Notes: generated by a model from the sequence alone, not told the origin. DNA of 38,330 bases from Bacteroidales bacterium (GCA_016788045.1 JAEUTG010000048.1:1-38330); one strand, 5' to 3'. Shown: positions 8,937 to 17,691, counted from the first letter of the stretch. Numbers and translations: made by a program.

Positions 8937-9150
8937 ATAAATGATATACCAATTAATTCTATACTGCACCTTACAACTAAATATTGTAAATGAAGTTTCC
9001 TCTGTGGTATTTTCGGGAACGCTTTGCATAAGCAAAACTTTATCTGATTTGAGTTAGTCATATTCTAACAACTCATTAGATGTAATTTTAGATAGATTTT
9101 CAGTGATTTATCATCGCTCATTAATAGGAAAACATTGTTATTTTTACAAG

Positions 9151-10374
9151 ATGAAAAACAAGATTGACAATACAACCGTTCCCCGCATCGAGTACCTGAG
9201 GGTAAAGAATTTCCGGGCATTGCAGGATTTCGAGCTGAACCATATCAAACCGCTGACAGTTTTTCTTGGACCGAATGGCAGCGGTAAGTCCACCGTTTTT
9301 GATGTATTTGCTTTTCTGAGCGAGTGTTTTTCTGTTGGATTACGAAAAGCCTGGGATAAACGCGGCAGGTTTAAAGAACTCAGGACCAGAGGCTGCGGGG
9401 GTCCCATTGAGTTTGAACTGAAATACCGGGAAAAACCTGGTTCTCCGGTTATCACCTATATTCTTAACATAGATGAAGATTCAAAAGGCCCTTTTGTTGC
9501 AAGTGAGCGTTTGCTCTGGAGAAGAGGAAGCAAGGGGCAGCCATTTGCATTTCTTGAATTTGAGAAAGGGATTGGCAAAGTCATTACAGGTATTGCCCCG
9601 GAGATTACCGATGCCAAGCAGGAAGAAGCACTGGATAGTCCTGATATGCTTGCAGTGAATACACTGGGACAGTTGTCGAAAAATCCCAGGGTGATTGCTC
9701 TCCGGCGCTTTATCTCAGGATGGTATCTTTCGTACCTGACAGCCGATCAGACACGGGGAATTCCTGAAGCCGGCGCTCAGGAGCGATTGTCAGCAACCGG
9801 CGACAACCTGCCCAATGTTGTTCAGTACTTAAGGGAACAGCACGAATCCATTCTGAACAGAGTATTGGAGACGCTTTCAAAACGGGTTCCCAGGCTTGAA
9901 AAGGTGGATGCTGATATCATGCAGGATGGCCGTTTGTTGCTTCAGATAAAAGATGCTCCCTTTGAACGTCCGATATTGTCGAAGTTTGCTTCAGATGGCA
10001 CCCTTAAGTTGCTCGCTTACCTCATTGTTTTATACGATCCGTTTCCTCCACAGTTAATCGGAATTGAAGAACCCGAGAATCAACTGCATCCGCGTTTACT
10101 GGCCGAACTTAGCGAGGAGTGCAGGGCTGCAGCAGAAAACTCACAGTTGATGGTAACTACACACAGCCCGTTTTTTGTAAATGGTTTGAATCCGGAAGAA
10201 TTGTGGGTTTTATACAGGGACAACCGTGGCTTTACACAGGCAAAATGTGCCTCCGCAATGCCCGGGATCATTGAGTTTATCAAAGAAGGGGCATTACTGG
10301 GCAATCTCTGGGTTGAAGGTCATTTTGATGTCGGCGACCCCCTTGTAAATGCAGGTAGCGGCTTAATTAACTAA
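9151..10374 (+). CDS. AAA (ABC/OLD-like) ATPase, predicted defence protein
   Basis: An SMC/ABC-type AAA ATPase of the AAA_21/RecF-like group without a fused TOPRIM domain. From the chosen start, Walker A is FLGPNGSGKST near residues 38-48, the Q-loop region follows, the signature region is FASDGTLKLLAYLIVLYDP in two parts, Walker B is LIGIEEPENQLHP, and the switch histidine lies in VTTHSPFF. I prefer the Met at 9151 (MKNKIDNTTVPRIEYLRVKN) over the upstream 9103 start, because conserved sequence starts at RIEYLRVKNFRAL and the extra 16 residues look random. The next gene begins 12 nt after the stop and encodes a DUF4276/TOPRIM-like protein. Such ATPase plus nuclease-like pairs are typical of anti-phage systems (OLD, PARIS and AbiL types). 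Defence function is inferred from architecture. Confidence 0.85.
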   Translation: MKNKIDNTTVPRIEYLRVKNFRALQDFELNHIKPLTVFLGPNGSGKSTVFDVFAFLSECFSVGLRKAWDKRGRFKELRTRGCGGPIEFELKYREKPGSPVITYILNIDEDSKGPFVASERLLWRRGSKGQPFAFLEFEKGIGKVITGIAPEITDAKQEEALDSPDMLAVNTLGQLSKNPRVIALRRFISGWYLSYLTADQTRGIPEAGAQERLSATGDNLPNVVQYLREQHESILNRVLETLSKRVPRLEKVDADIMQDGRLLLQIKDAPFERPILSKFASDGTLKLLAYLIVLYDPFPPQLIGIEEPENQLHPRLLAELSEECRAAAENSQLMVTTHSPFFVNGLNPEELWVLYRDNRGFTQAKCASAMPGIIEFIKEGALLGNLWVEGHFDVGDPLVNAGSGLIN

Positions 10375-10386
10375 TACCGGAAAGTT

Positions 10387-10992
10387 ATGCACCTGGAATT
10401 TCTTCTGGAAGAGCCTTCCGCGGAAAAGGTTTTGAGAAATATTCTGCCTTCAATAGTCACAGGGAATCACACGTTTAAATGTATTGTTTTTCAGGGTAAG
10501 TACGATTTGCTTAAGAAACTTCCCGCCAGGCTTCGTGCTTATAAACGTTGGATTCCAGAAAATTACAGAATTATTGTGCTGGTTGACCGTGACCAGGAAA
10601 ACTGTACAGAGCTGAAAAGCAAGCTTAACCGATTCGCTGCTGAGTCAGGTCTTCTATGCAGGTCTACTGCCAGTGGTGCTTTTTTTCAGGTGCTCAACCG
10701 GATTGCTGTTGAGGAAATTGAAGCCTGGTTTTTCGGTGATCCGGAGGCTATCCGATTGGCATTCCCTAAGATTGCAGTCTTTGAAAATAAAGCTCAATAC
10801 CGCAATCCCGATGATATAGTCAACACCTGGGAGATGCTTGAGAAACTGCTCCAGCAAAAAGGCTATCACCGCACAGGTTTAAGAAAGGGCGATGCAGCAA
10901 ATGCAATTTCTGTGCATATGCAGCCCTTAAAGAACAAGTCAAAAAGTTTTCAGGTATTCTGGGATGGAGTTTCAGCCTGCTTAAAAATTTAA
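10387..10992 (+). CDS. DUF4276-like, TOPRIM-type partner of the AAA ATPase
   Basis: A 201-residue protein resembling DUF4276. It shows a TOPRIM-like acidic pattern: FLLEEPSAEKVL with E8/E9, the strand IIVLVDRDQ with D67 and D69, and a later IAVEEIEAWFFGDPEAI with E109, E110 and E112. In TOPRIM nucleases a leading Glu and a DxD pair bind catalytic metal. It starts 12 nt after the AAA ATPase stop, so the two genes form one transcriptional unit in the order ATPase then nuclease-like effector. The inferred model is a split OLD-like system in which the ATPase senses or gates and this protein cleaves nucleic acid. Catalytic activity is not demonstrated and the family name is from memory. Confidence 0.75.
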   Translation: MHLEFLLEEPSAEKVLRNILPSIVTGNHTFKCIVFQGKYDLLKKLPARLRAYKRWIPENYRIIVLVDRDQENCTELKSKLNRFAAESGLLCRSTASGAFFQVLNRIAVEEIEAWFFGDPEAIRLAFPKIAVFENKAQYRNPDDIVNTWEMLEKLLQQKGYHRTGLRKGDAANAISVHMQPLKNKSKSFQVFWDGVSACLKI

Positions 10993-11240
10993 ATCCTGTA
11001 TATACAATAGCTGGTTTTCTATTTTTATTTTATTAATTTACAGGATATTATCTGATTTGCATGTTGACAAAATCTTATTACAGAATAATTCATCTTAAAA
11101 GACGGTAATTTCATTTTAATTATCTATGCTTCGCAAAAGACACCCTCTGGCGAAATCTGCATTCCGGCAAAACCAATCCTCAACTGTCGGGTTTATTTGA
11201 TGGACCCATTGTATCAATCAATTCCGTAAACCGACCCGGC

Positions 11241-12254
11241 ATGAAAAAACACCTCCTTTCCTTGCTGTTCATATTCTATTGGGCTACCTCAATCGCCCAG
11301 TTTCCGGCTTCCGTTGACAGTGTTTATACCTTTATGAAGTACAATTCAGTTCACCGCAATTCCATTGACTGGAATCTGACCGACAAACAATTCCGGAAGC
11401 AGATCAGTGCAGCCTCTACCCTGTCAGATACCATGAGCTGCTTTGTGAAAGTGCTGGAATCGCTCAACGATGTGCATACCCAGATTTACCTCAACAACCA
11501 GTACTACGGCCACTACCCTGCTTTCGGCGATTCTGCCATGGCCAGGCTGCTTCCGCTCATCGAAAAAGCCGGTGCTGAAACCAATCAGTTACACACCGCA
11601 AGACCAGCCCCAGGCATAGCCTACCTGAGGGTGCCAACATTTATGGTTTCGGATGCGCAACAGGTGACTGCCTATGCACAGGCCCTGCGCGACAGCGTTG
11701 ATGCACTCTGCCGTGAACAGGCAAAAGGGCTGATCATCGATCTGCGGCTTAACGGTGGCGGCAACCTCTATCCCATGCTATCCGGGCTGGGCTGCCTGCT
11801 TGGAAACAGGGTGATCGGCTACGAAACCGATGCGTCAGACAGCCTTGTGAGAACCTGGGAGATACTCAACGGCAATTTTGTCCTGGGCGGCTATCAGACA
11901 ACCAGCCTCAGTGAAGGATGTTTGCCTGAACAGGAGTCCTTACCGGTGGTGGTGATCACCGGCCCGGCCACACGGAGCTCGGGCAGCATGACCGCCATCG
12001 CCTTTAAAGGAAGATACAACACGCTAGTTATCGGCGAACATACAGCCGACGGCTACACAACTTCCAACAGCTATTTTCAGTTTGCACCGGGATTGGTGTT
12101 TAATTTTGCCATCGGTTTTGTGGCTGACCGGAATAAACACCTTTACAAAACAAGTGTGAATCCTGATCTTTTGCTGCTTTCGGCTGACAATTTTGAGAAT
12201 CTGAAGGAAGATAAAAAAGTCATGTACGCTATCCGATGGCTGCTTGAGCATTAA
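11241..12254 (+). CDS. Secreted S41-family (C-terminal processing-like) serine peptidase
   Basis: A 337-residue protein with a cleavable signal peptide (MKKHLLSLLFIFYWATSIAQ), so it should act in the periplasm or outside the cell. The core is an S41 tail-specific protease fold: GIAYLRVPTF at about 125-134, the strand GLIIDLRLNGGGNLYPM at 163-179, and a nucleophile region ATRSSGSMTAIAF with serines at 246/247, followed by GEHTADGYTT. No PDZ domain is visible, unlike CtpA/Prc. The N-terminal 100 residues contain the ESLNDVHTQIYL segment common in Bacteroidota S41 proteins. It stands alone, with about 250 nt upstream and 320 nt downstream. The substrate is unknown. Confidence 0.85.
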   Translation: MKKHLLSLLFIFYWATSIAQFPASVDSVYTFMKYNSVHRNSIDWNLTDKQFRKQISAASTLSDTMSCFVKVLESLNDVHTQIYLNNQYYGHYPAFGDSAMARLLPLIEKAGAETNQLHTARPAPGIAYLRVPTFMVSDAQQVTAYAQALRDSVDALCREQAKGLIIDLRLNGGGNLYPMLSGLGCLLGNRVIGYETDASDSLVRTWEILNGNFVLGGYQTTSLSEGCLPEQESLPVVVITGPATRSSGSMTAIAFKGRYNTLVIGEHTADGYTTSNSYFQFAPGLVFNFAIGFVADRNKHLYKTSVNPDLLLLSADNFENLKEDKKVMYAIRWLLEH

Positions 12255-12574
12255 ATGACTGCAACCTGAAAAAACATGCATTGCCTGCATGAACAGGCTA
12301 AAATTCCCCTATCAATTCCCCCACTCTTTTTTTACGACTTCCATCGTAATTGTCACCGATACCCACATACAATATACCGATTGATTCCGGATTGTCTCAG
12401 CTGAGGTTGTTGTGAACCGAAAAAGCAGCACCTGCACAATAAAACCGGCAAGCGTGGGTTAGAACACCGCAAGCGTCGGTATGATTCACCGGATCGATTA
12501 CCAGATTTGTAACACCAACCTGTTTTTAATATCTTTACAATCGTTATAGTAAATGGATTGTTAAAGCGTACGGC
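12255..12574. other. 320-bp intergenic region upstream of the Crp-type regulator
   Basis: No gene seen. It contains a short direct repeat (GCAAGCGTGGGTTAGA at 12449 and GCAAGCGTCGGTATGA at 12469) and, near its end, TATCTTTAC around 12531, which resembles the -7 box TAnnTTTG and could drive the regulator gene. Confidence 0.4.
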
Positions 12575-13165
12575 ATGCCGGAACCAAAGGTATTCAGACA
12601 TTTTATTGAGCGATACACAGTGCTTGAAGCTGCTGACTGGGAAATTATTGAAGCGCGGATGGAAAGGAAAAGTTTTGCCCGGAATCAGTTAATTCTGGAA
12701 GAAGGGCAAATCTGCCGGCACTTTTACTTTCTGGAAGAAGGCATGGTAAGGTTTTACACCAACCACGACGGCGTTGAACTTACCAAATCCTTCGTAATTC
12801 CGCCCTATTGCTTTACCTCCAGGGCCAGTTTCCGCAAGCAGGAGGCTTCTCAGGAAGGAATTCAGGCACTGGATCAGACGGTGGTCTGGCAGATTTCGCA
12901 CGATGATTACCGGAAGCTGGAAGGCCTGCTGGCATGGAATGTTTTTATGCGGAAGCTGCTGAATGAGATACAGGAGTACTCCGATGCGCGTAATCTGGAG
13001 CAGCTGACCATGACAGCGGAAATGCGTTACCTGAAAATCCTGAATTCCTATCCGGAAGCACTGATCCGGAAGATACCACTGAAACATCTGTCCACATACC
13101 TCGGCATTGCACCCCAGTCGCTCAGCCGGATCAGGAAAAAATTTCAGAAATCGGGCGCGGATTAA
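12575..13165 (+). CDS. Crp/Fnr-family transcriptional regulator
   Basis: A 196-residue regulator with an N-terminal cyclic-nucleotide-binding (cNMP) beta-roll (residues about 25-115; ARNQLILEEGQICRHFYFLEEG in two parts, then LTKSFVIPP) and a C-terminal helix-turn-helix ending IPLKHLSTYLGIAPQSLSRI. The length and layout are typical of the Bacteroidota Crp-like group, which often lacks the canonical cAMP-binding residues, so the ligand is uncertain. It starts 60 nt before the next gene, a GDXG alpha/beta hydrolase on the same strand, suggesting that hydrolase may be a target or co-transcribed. No operator could be identified. Confidence 0.88.
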   Translation: MPEPKVFRHFIERYTVLEAADWEIIEARMERKSFARNQLILEEGQICRHFYFLEEGMVRFYTNHDGVELTKSFVIPPYCFTSRASFRKQEASQEGIQALDQTVVWQISHDDYRKLEGLLAWNVFMRKLLNEIQEYSDARNLEQLTMTAEMRYLKILNSYPEALIRKIPLKHLSTYLGIAPQSLSRIRKKFQKSGAD

Positions 13166-13225
13166 CATAGGTGAATTTCAGTCAGGATTAAAAACCGGAA
13201 GTTTGCAGCATAAAACCTAAACAAC

Positions 13226-14143
13226 ATGCAGAGTATCCGCAGTAAACTCATCATCGGGCTGGTCAAGCGGCGCCACCTTTTCCGTTTTAAACTGAAACCT
13301 GAAGTGGTTGATGAAACGTTCTCGGTCAAAGATTTCCGGGATCGCATCGAACGTGGTTCTGCCCGCAGAAAATTGCCTGACAACATCCGCATTGAACCGT
13401 TCAAAACGGGTGAGCTGTACGCTGAATGGATCATCCCTGAAAATGCACTGAAAGGCAAGGTGTTGCTTTACATCCACGGTGGTGGATTTATCTCGGGCTC
13501 CTGTGCTACCCACCGGGCGCATGTTGCGAAGTTTGCAGCAGCCAGTCAGCTTAAATCCCTGCTTTTTGATTACCGCCTTGCTCCGGAGCACCCCTTCCCT
13601 GCCGCCGTTGACGATTGTGTTGTTGCCTATCGCTGCTTGCTTGAAAAGGGTTACAAACCTGAAAACATCCTTGTCGGAGGTGAGTCAGCCGGGGCAACCC
13701 TCACACTTTCGTTGTTGCTTGCGCTGAAACAGCAGAACATCAGCCTGCCCAAAGCAGCATTTTCGATTTCACCGGTCACCGATCTGAGCTGTAAAGCAGC
13801 CTCTTTTGAAACCAATGCAAAGAATGATGTGGCCCCAATGGGTTCCTGGACCGTGTGGACCCGGATGTACATCGCCGACAACGACATCAGCAACCCTTTG
13901 CTTTCACCGCTTTTCGGCGATTACAGCGGCTTACCACCCATTTATATCTGTGTGGGAACTCATGAAATTCATTACGATGACTGCCGCAATGTGGCTGAAG
14001 TTGCCCGCAGGCATGGTGTGGAGGTTACCCTGAAAGAATGGCCCCGCATGATCCATGCATTTCCGCTGTTCTCTCCGCTATTCCCGGAAGCGGTGAAGGC
14101 GATGGATGATATCATCCGGTTTATCCGCCTGCAGGCTTCCTGA
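13226..14143 (+). CDS. Alpha/beta hydrolase of the HSL/GDXG family (esterase-like)
   Basis: A 305-residue hormone-sensitive-lipase-type hydrolase. It has the oxyanion-hole motif HGGG (84-87), the family block DYRLAPEHPFPAAVDDC, the nucleophile motif GGESAG (Ser154), an acid-loop segment VGTHEIHYDD and the catalytic His in MIHAFPLF (about 277). The usual GxDE of the acid loop reads GTHE, so the conserved Glu rather than Asp probably serves as acid. There is no signal peptide, so it is cytoplasmic. Members hydrolyse short-chain esters or act on small lipophilic substrates; the true substrate is unknown. It lies directly after the Crp-type regulator. Confidence 0.88.
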   Translation: MQSIRSKLIIGLVKRRHLFRFKLKPEVVDETFSVKDFRDRIERGSARRKLPDNIRIEPFKTGELYAEWIIPENALKGKVLLYIHGGGFISGSCATHRAHVAKFAAASQLKSLLFDYRLAPEHPFPAAVDDCVVAYRCLLEKGYKPENILVGGESAGATLTLSLLLALKQQNISLPKAAFSISPVTDLSCKAASFETNAKNDVAPMGSWTVWTRMYIADNDISNPLLSPLFGDYSGLPPIYICVGTHEIHYDDCRNVAEVARRHGVEVTLKEWPRMIHAFPLFSPLFPEAVKAMDDIIRFIRLQAS

Positions 14144-14220
14144 GCCCGGCCGTGCGGTTTGACGGATGTATTGAGGAAATATATGTTGCCTTTACCGCTG
14201 TCTGGTTAACCAATGGTTTC

Positions 14221-14288
14221 GTCCCTGACGGGACTTTCAATTATTCTTATGTGATTCTCACCTACCCAAATTTTGTCCCTGACGGGAC
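14221..14288. repeat. Two copies of a GTCCC-TGAC-GGGAC hairpin, 54 nt apart
   Basis: GTCCCTGACGGGAC occurs at 14221-14234 and 14275-14288. Each is a 5-bp stem with a 4-nt loop, preceded by TTTC or TTTT. The surrounding region 14144-14480 has no gene. This looks like a dispersed small palindromic repeat rather than a terminator, because no T-run follows. Confidence 0.65.
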
Positions 14289-14480
14289 AACCTGAAAACA
14301 CTGTTATCCTGAAGAATCAACAAAACGAGAGCAAACAGAATCATTTATCTGACAGAGAATACCATTGAAATTCCGGAACTTTGGTCGATTTCTTTTGTTA
14401 TCATTGCAGGAACGGTTTTCATTCTTACTCAAGTCTGTTGTTATTTGAAAATCATTCCTATACATCTGAAAGCTGGTTTT

Positions 14481-15821
14481 ATGCGAAGATTTCTCATTCT
14501 TCATTTATCCGCATTTTTTCTGATAACTACCCCCGTTAGTGGTCAGAATAACCGGGAAATTTCGCTGAATGCGAAACAGGGAACAGAAACGATGGTAATC
14601 GACAGGGCCGCTTATGCCGGAAAGCTTGAGGGTTTCTGGCTGGGCACCTGTCTTGCCAACTGGACCGGCCTGATTACCGAGATGGACAAAATCGGGAATA
14701 CCGGAGAACTGAAAACCGGGAACTTTTACACCCGGGATGATTGGGGCAAACCCGATCAGCCCAGCATCTGGGGGCAGGGCATTCCGAGCAGCCTCTCCCC
14801 TGTCATCGGTTTTGTATATGCTGCTCCCGACAGTGTCTGGGGGGCCGACGATGACACCGATATAGAATATATGTATCAGGAAATGCTGTTGAACAATAAA
14901 ACATCGGTGCTCAGTGGTGAACAGATCAGGGATGGCTGGCTCAGGCACATCCGGCTGGAAGAGGAGAATTATCTGTGGGTTTCCAATCAACGGGCCTACG
15001 ACCTGATGAGGGCGGGTCTCCTCCCGCCTGAAACAGGCTATCCGAACAACAACCCTGATTACGAAATGATCGATGCCCAGCTGACCACCGAGATTTTTGG
15101 CCTGTTTGCCCCCGGTCGCCCCGATATTGCCCTCCGCATGGCCGCCTTGCCTGTGCAGACTACCGCTTACGGAAACAGCCGCTTTATCGCAGAGTTTTAC
15201 ATCATCCTGTTTTCCCTTGCCCCGGCTGCGGATGAATCATTGCCGATAAAAGACCGGTTGATGAATATGGCGGAATCTGCACGGAAGCACCTGCCCGATA
15301 CTTCGTATGCTTCTGCCATGTATGACTTTGTGAAACAGAAATACCTGAGCGGTATTCCTTGGGAAGAGACACGCGATTCGGTGTACTACCGCTATCAGGT
15401 TCAACAGGCTGACGGATACAACATAACTTCACGAAACCTTTATTGCAATGGCTGTTTTGCTGCCGGAATCAATTTTGCTGCCAGCCTCATCAGCCTGTTT
15501 TATGGGGAAGGCGATTTCAGGGAAACCATCAGAATTGGTGCCCTGGCTGGTTGGGATTCAGATAACCCGACAGCCACCTGGGGTGGTCTGCTGGGTTTTA
15601 TGCAAGGTAAAAATGAAGTTGAGAGAATTTTTGAAATGAAGTTTTCCGATAAGTTTAACATCCATCGTACCCGGCAGGGATTTGCGAACAACGGCATCGA
15701 CACCTTCGGCAACATGGCACACAAGGGGATGATGGTTATCGATCGGGTGGTTGAAGAAGAGATGCAGGGCGAAACAGACCAGAAAACGAACGAATGGATC
15801 ATTCCGTTGATTGAACGATAA
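14481..15821 (+). CDS. Secreted ADP-ribosylglycohydrolase-family protein
   Basis: The protein has a clean signal peptide from the Met at 14481 (MRRFLILHLSAFFLITTPVSG, then Q), so I choose this start over an in-frame Met at 14445. The mature part matches the ADP-ribosylglycohydrolase (ARH/DraG) fold: GKLEGFWLGTCLANWTG near the N-terminus, the acidic WGADDDTDIEYMYQ motif (residues 123-127 for DDDTD) and the C-terminal metal motif GWDSDNPTATWGG (D359, D361). The two acidic motifs normally hold two Mg ions and remove ADP-ribose from targets. An exported version is unusual, since ADP-ribosylation is mostly cytoplasmic. Its substrate may be a different ribosyl or glycosyl compound in the periplasm. 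Confidence 0.85.
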   Translation: MRRFLILHLSAFFLITTPVSGQNNREISLNAKQGTETMVIDRAAYAGKLEGFWLGTCLANWTGLITEMDKIGNTGELKTGNFYTRDDWGKPDQPSIWGQGIPSSLSPVIGFVYAAPDSVWGADDDTDIEYMYQEMLLNNKTSVLSGEQIRDGWLRHIRLEEENYLWVSNQRAYDLMRAGLLPPETGYPNNNPDYEMIDAQLTTEIFGLFAPGRPDIALRMAALPVQTTAYGNSRFIAEFYIILFSLAPAADESLPIKDRLMNMAESARKHLPDTSYASAMYDFVKQKYLSGIPWEETRDSVYYRYQVQQADGYNITSRNLYCNGCFAAGINFAASLISLFYGEGDFRETIRIGALAGWDSDNPTATWGGLLGFMQGKNEVERIFEMKFSDKFNIHRTRQGFANNGIDTFGNMAHKGMMVIDRVVEEEMQGETDQKTNEWIIPLIER

Positions 15822-15868
15822 CAGAACATAATTGTTGTAGCAAAAATAACGCTTAAAACCCGCTGATC

Positions 15869-16303
15869 ATGGCAGAATTAAAAACCAAACAAACTACGGC
15901 AGATGTTCATGAATTTATCAATGCGTTTGCCAATACAGAGCAGAAGAAAGCCGACAGCCTTGAGTTGTTAAAGCTGATGCAGGATTTTACAGGATACGAA
16001 CCAAAGATGTGGGGCCCATCCATTATCGGGTTTGGCGTGTATCATTACAAGTCAGAGCGCAGCCGGCAGGAAGGCGACTGGCCGCTTGTGGGATTTTCTC
16101 CCCGCAAGGATGCCATTTCACTCTACGTTTACTCCGGAAACCCTGAACACAGTCATCTGCTCGAAGGGCTCGGGAAGTTTAAAATGGGAAAGGCATGTAT
16201 ATACGTCAAAAAACTTTCTGACATCAATACAGAGGTGCTTAATAAACTGATGAAAGCCAGCATTGATTTTCTGGAGGCACGGTATGGAAAATACCAGCAC
16301 TAA
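15869..16303 (+). CDS. DUF1801 domain protein
   Basis: A 144-residue DUF1801-family protein: helical start (TTADVHEFINAFANTEQKKADS), MWGPSIIGFGVYHYKS, then WPLVGFSPRKDAISLYVY and KMGKACIYVKKLSDI. DUF1801 proteins have a YdhG-like alpha/beta fold with no proven biochemical role. The gene overlaps the following DUF1801/YdeI gene by 20 nt, so the two are translationally linked. There is no signal peptide. Confidence 0.85.
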   Translation: MAELKTKQTTADVHEFINAFANTEQKKADSLELLKLMQDFTGYEPKMWGPSIIGFGVYHYKSERSRQEGDWPLVGFSPRKDAISLYVYSGNPEHSHLLEGLGKFKMGKACIYVKKLSDINTEVLNKLMKASIDFLEARYGKYQH

Positions 16304-16877
16304 CAGCCCTCACACCCCTGCTGAACGCTGGCAAAAAGAGCTTGTCGTGCTTTCATCCATCATCAGGAAGATGCCACTGGAAAAAACCATCAAGTGGGGC
16401 TCGGAGGTTTTTACATGGAACGGAAAGAATGTTGTGAGTTATGGCGGGTTTAAGAACTATTTTGCCCTTTGGTTCTACAACGGGGTTTTTCTGAGCGATC
16501 CAAACAAGGTGCTGATCAATGCGCAGGAAGGGGTAACCAGATCGTTAAGGCAATGGCGGTTTCAGTCATTGGAAGAACTGGACGAAGTATCCATCAGTGA
16601 ATATATCCTCGAAGCCATTGAGGTTGAGAAAAAAGGGCTGAAGCATAAACCGGAGAGGTTCAAGCCGTTGCCGATGCCTCAGATGCTTGCTGAAGCCCTC
16701 AGCAATGATCCGGGGCTTCAGGAGGCATACGGAAAATTGAGCCCTGGTAAACAAAAAGAATACATTCAATACCTGAATGAAGCCCGGCAGGAAACTACCA
16801 AACACAAACGCCTTGAAAAGATCGTGCCGATGATTGCCGCGGGCATGGGCCTGAATGACAGATACAAGAAATCCTGA
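16284..16877 (+). CDS. DUF1801/YdeI (OmpD-associated-like) family protein
   Basis: The start at 16284 is favoured by GGAGG at 16273-16277, six nt upstream; an earlier in-frame ATG at 16263 lies further inside the preceding gene. The protein is 197 residues. Residues about 15-115 form a DUF1801 domain (WGSEVFTWNGKNVVSYGGFK, YFALWFYNGVFLSDP). The C-terminal part (LAEALSNDPGLQEAYGKLSPG, QKEYIQYLNEARQETTKHKR) is the YdeI/OmpD-associated region. Proteins of this layout are linked by annotation to peptide or bacteriocin resistance, but the mechanism is unknown. It overlaps the upstream DUF1801 gene. Confidence 0.85.
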   Translation: MENTSTNSPHTPAERWQKELVVLSSIIRKMPLEKTIKWGSEVFTWNGKNVVSYGGFKNYFALWFYNGVFLSDPNKVLINAQEGVTRSLRQWRFQSLEELDEVSISEYILEAIEVEKKGLKHKPERFKPLPMPQMLAEALSNDPGLQEAYGKLSPGKQKEYIQYLNEARQETTKHKRLEKIVPMIAAGMGLNDRYKKS

Positions 16878-16905
16878 GCTGCTTAAAACCAGTATCTATA
16901 ATTAA

Positions 16906-17691
16906 GTTGGCGGTCATTGTAAAAGACTCTCGATACCTTAAATTGATTAAAAAATTAGATTATGAGATACATCAATTTGACAATTTTATTTATCGGACTG
17001 ATTTGTTTTTCATGCGGCCAGACCGGAACAAATACTGATTCAGCAATCGACGACAAAACGCAGATTAAAAATTTAGTGATTCAGGTTTTAAAATGGCAGG
17101 ATAAAAACGGCACATTTAATGGATTTGAGCCTATATTTAATCCAAATGATAGTTTAGCGATTGGAATGGATTTAAAAGTACTGCAAAATGAGTTAGATAA
17201 ATTCACTAAGACCAAATTGTTTGATAAAGAATTTGTAGAAAATTACGGTAAGATTGTAAAGGCAATTGATAAAAAAATTAAAAATAAAGAAATCTCTTTT
17301 ATGGACGGGGATATGCCACCCTATGCAGGAGCAGACCCTTGGTGTAACTGTCAGGATATTCCTTATGATAATCCATGGGATAAAATAGTTGTTAAATTCA
17401 TAAGCATAGACAATGACAATGCGGTATTAACCTGGACTTGGGGAGATTCTGATTGGAGTAAAGATTTTGATTATAAAGTAAAAGCTAAAAAGACCGAAGG
17501 TACATGGAAAATATCGTATTTACAGGGATTTGATTTCGATATAATGACAAGATAAAAACAACGAACCGCCAACACAGGGTATACATCATGCGGGTTTCAG
17601 AGCAATTTGCAAGTTAAGAGCTCGCTGGCAAGGGCAATAACGGCAGACAGGAAACTGTTCACGTTGCCCGCACGCTGCATACCCTAAAACG
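16906..17691 (+). mobile_element. Integron-cassette-like unit carrying the lipoprotein gene
   Basis: The unit opens with GTTGGCGGT (16906-16914) and its 3' structured element opens with the complementary ACCGCCAAC (17565-17573), as expected if GTT-type and AAC-type core sites belong to the same cassette. A single AT-rich gene on the plus strand fills the unit, with short flanks. The end is a CGTT core (17690-17693). Size (about 785 bp), one promoterless-looking gene and the attC-like fold all fit an integron cassette. No integrase or second clear attC is in the window. The core bases only loosely fit the GTTRRRY consensus. Confidence 0.5.
16962..17555 (+). CDS. Hypothetical lipoprotein
   Basis: A 197-residue protein with a lipoprotein signal: MRYINLTILFIGLICFSC, lipobox ICFSC with Cys18 as the likely lipidated residue, followed by GQ. 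The mature part has a helical segment (KTQIKNLVIQVLKWQDKN) and a C-terminal beta region with AVLTWTWGDSDW and FDYKVKAKKTEGTWKISYLQ, reminiscent of small NTF2-like or DUF4878-type proteins that end in a W-K-I-x-x strand; that resemblance is loose. Its sequence is far more AT-rich than the genes either side. It lies alone inside the cassette-like unit. Confidence 0.75.
   Translation: MRYINLTILFIGLICFSCGQTGTNTDSAIDDKTQIKNLVIQVLKWQDKNGTFNGFEPIFNPNDSLAIGMDLKVLQNELDKFTKTKLFDKEFVENYGKIVKAIDKKIKNKEISFMDGDMPPYAGADPWCNCQDIPYDNPWDKIVVKFISIDNDNAVLTWTWGDSDWSKDFDYKVKAKKTEGTWKISYLQGFDFDIMTR

Noticed and set aside
9103..9150. Upstream start of the AAA ATPase
   Set aside because: The extra 16 residues look random and family-like sequence starts after the Met at 9151.
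9151..10992. Single-gene OLD nuclease or retron
   Set aside because: The ATPase has no fused TOPRIM domain, and no reverse transcriptase or msr/msd-like RNA is present.
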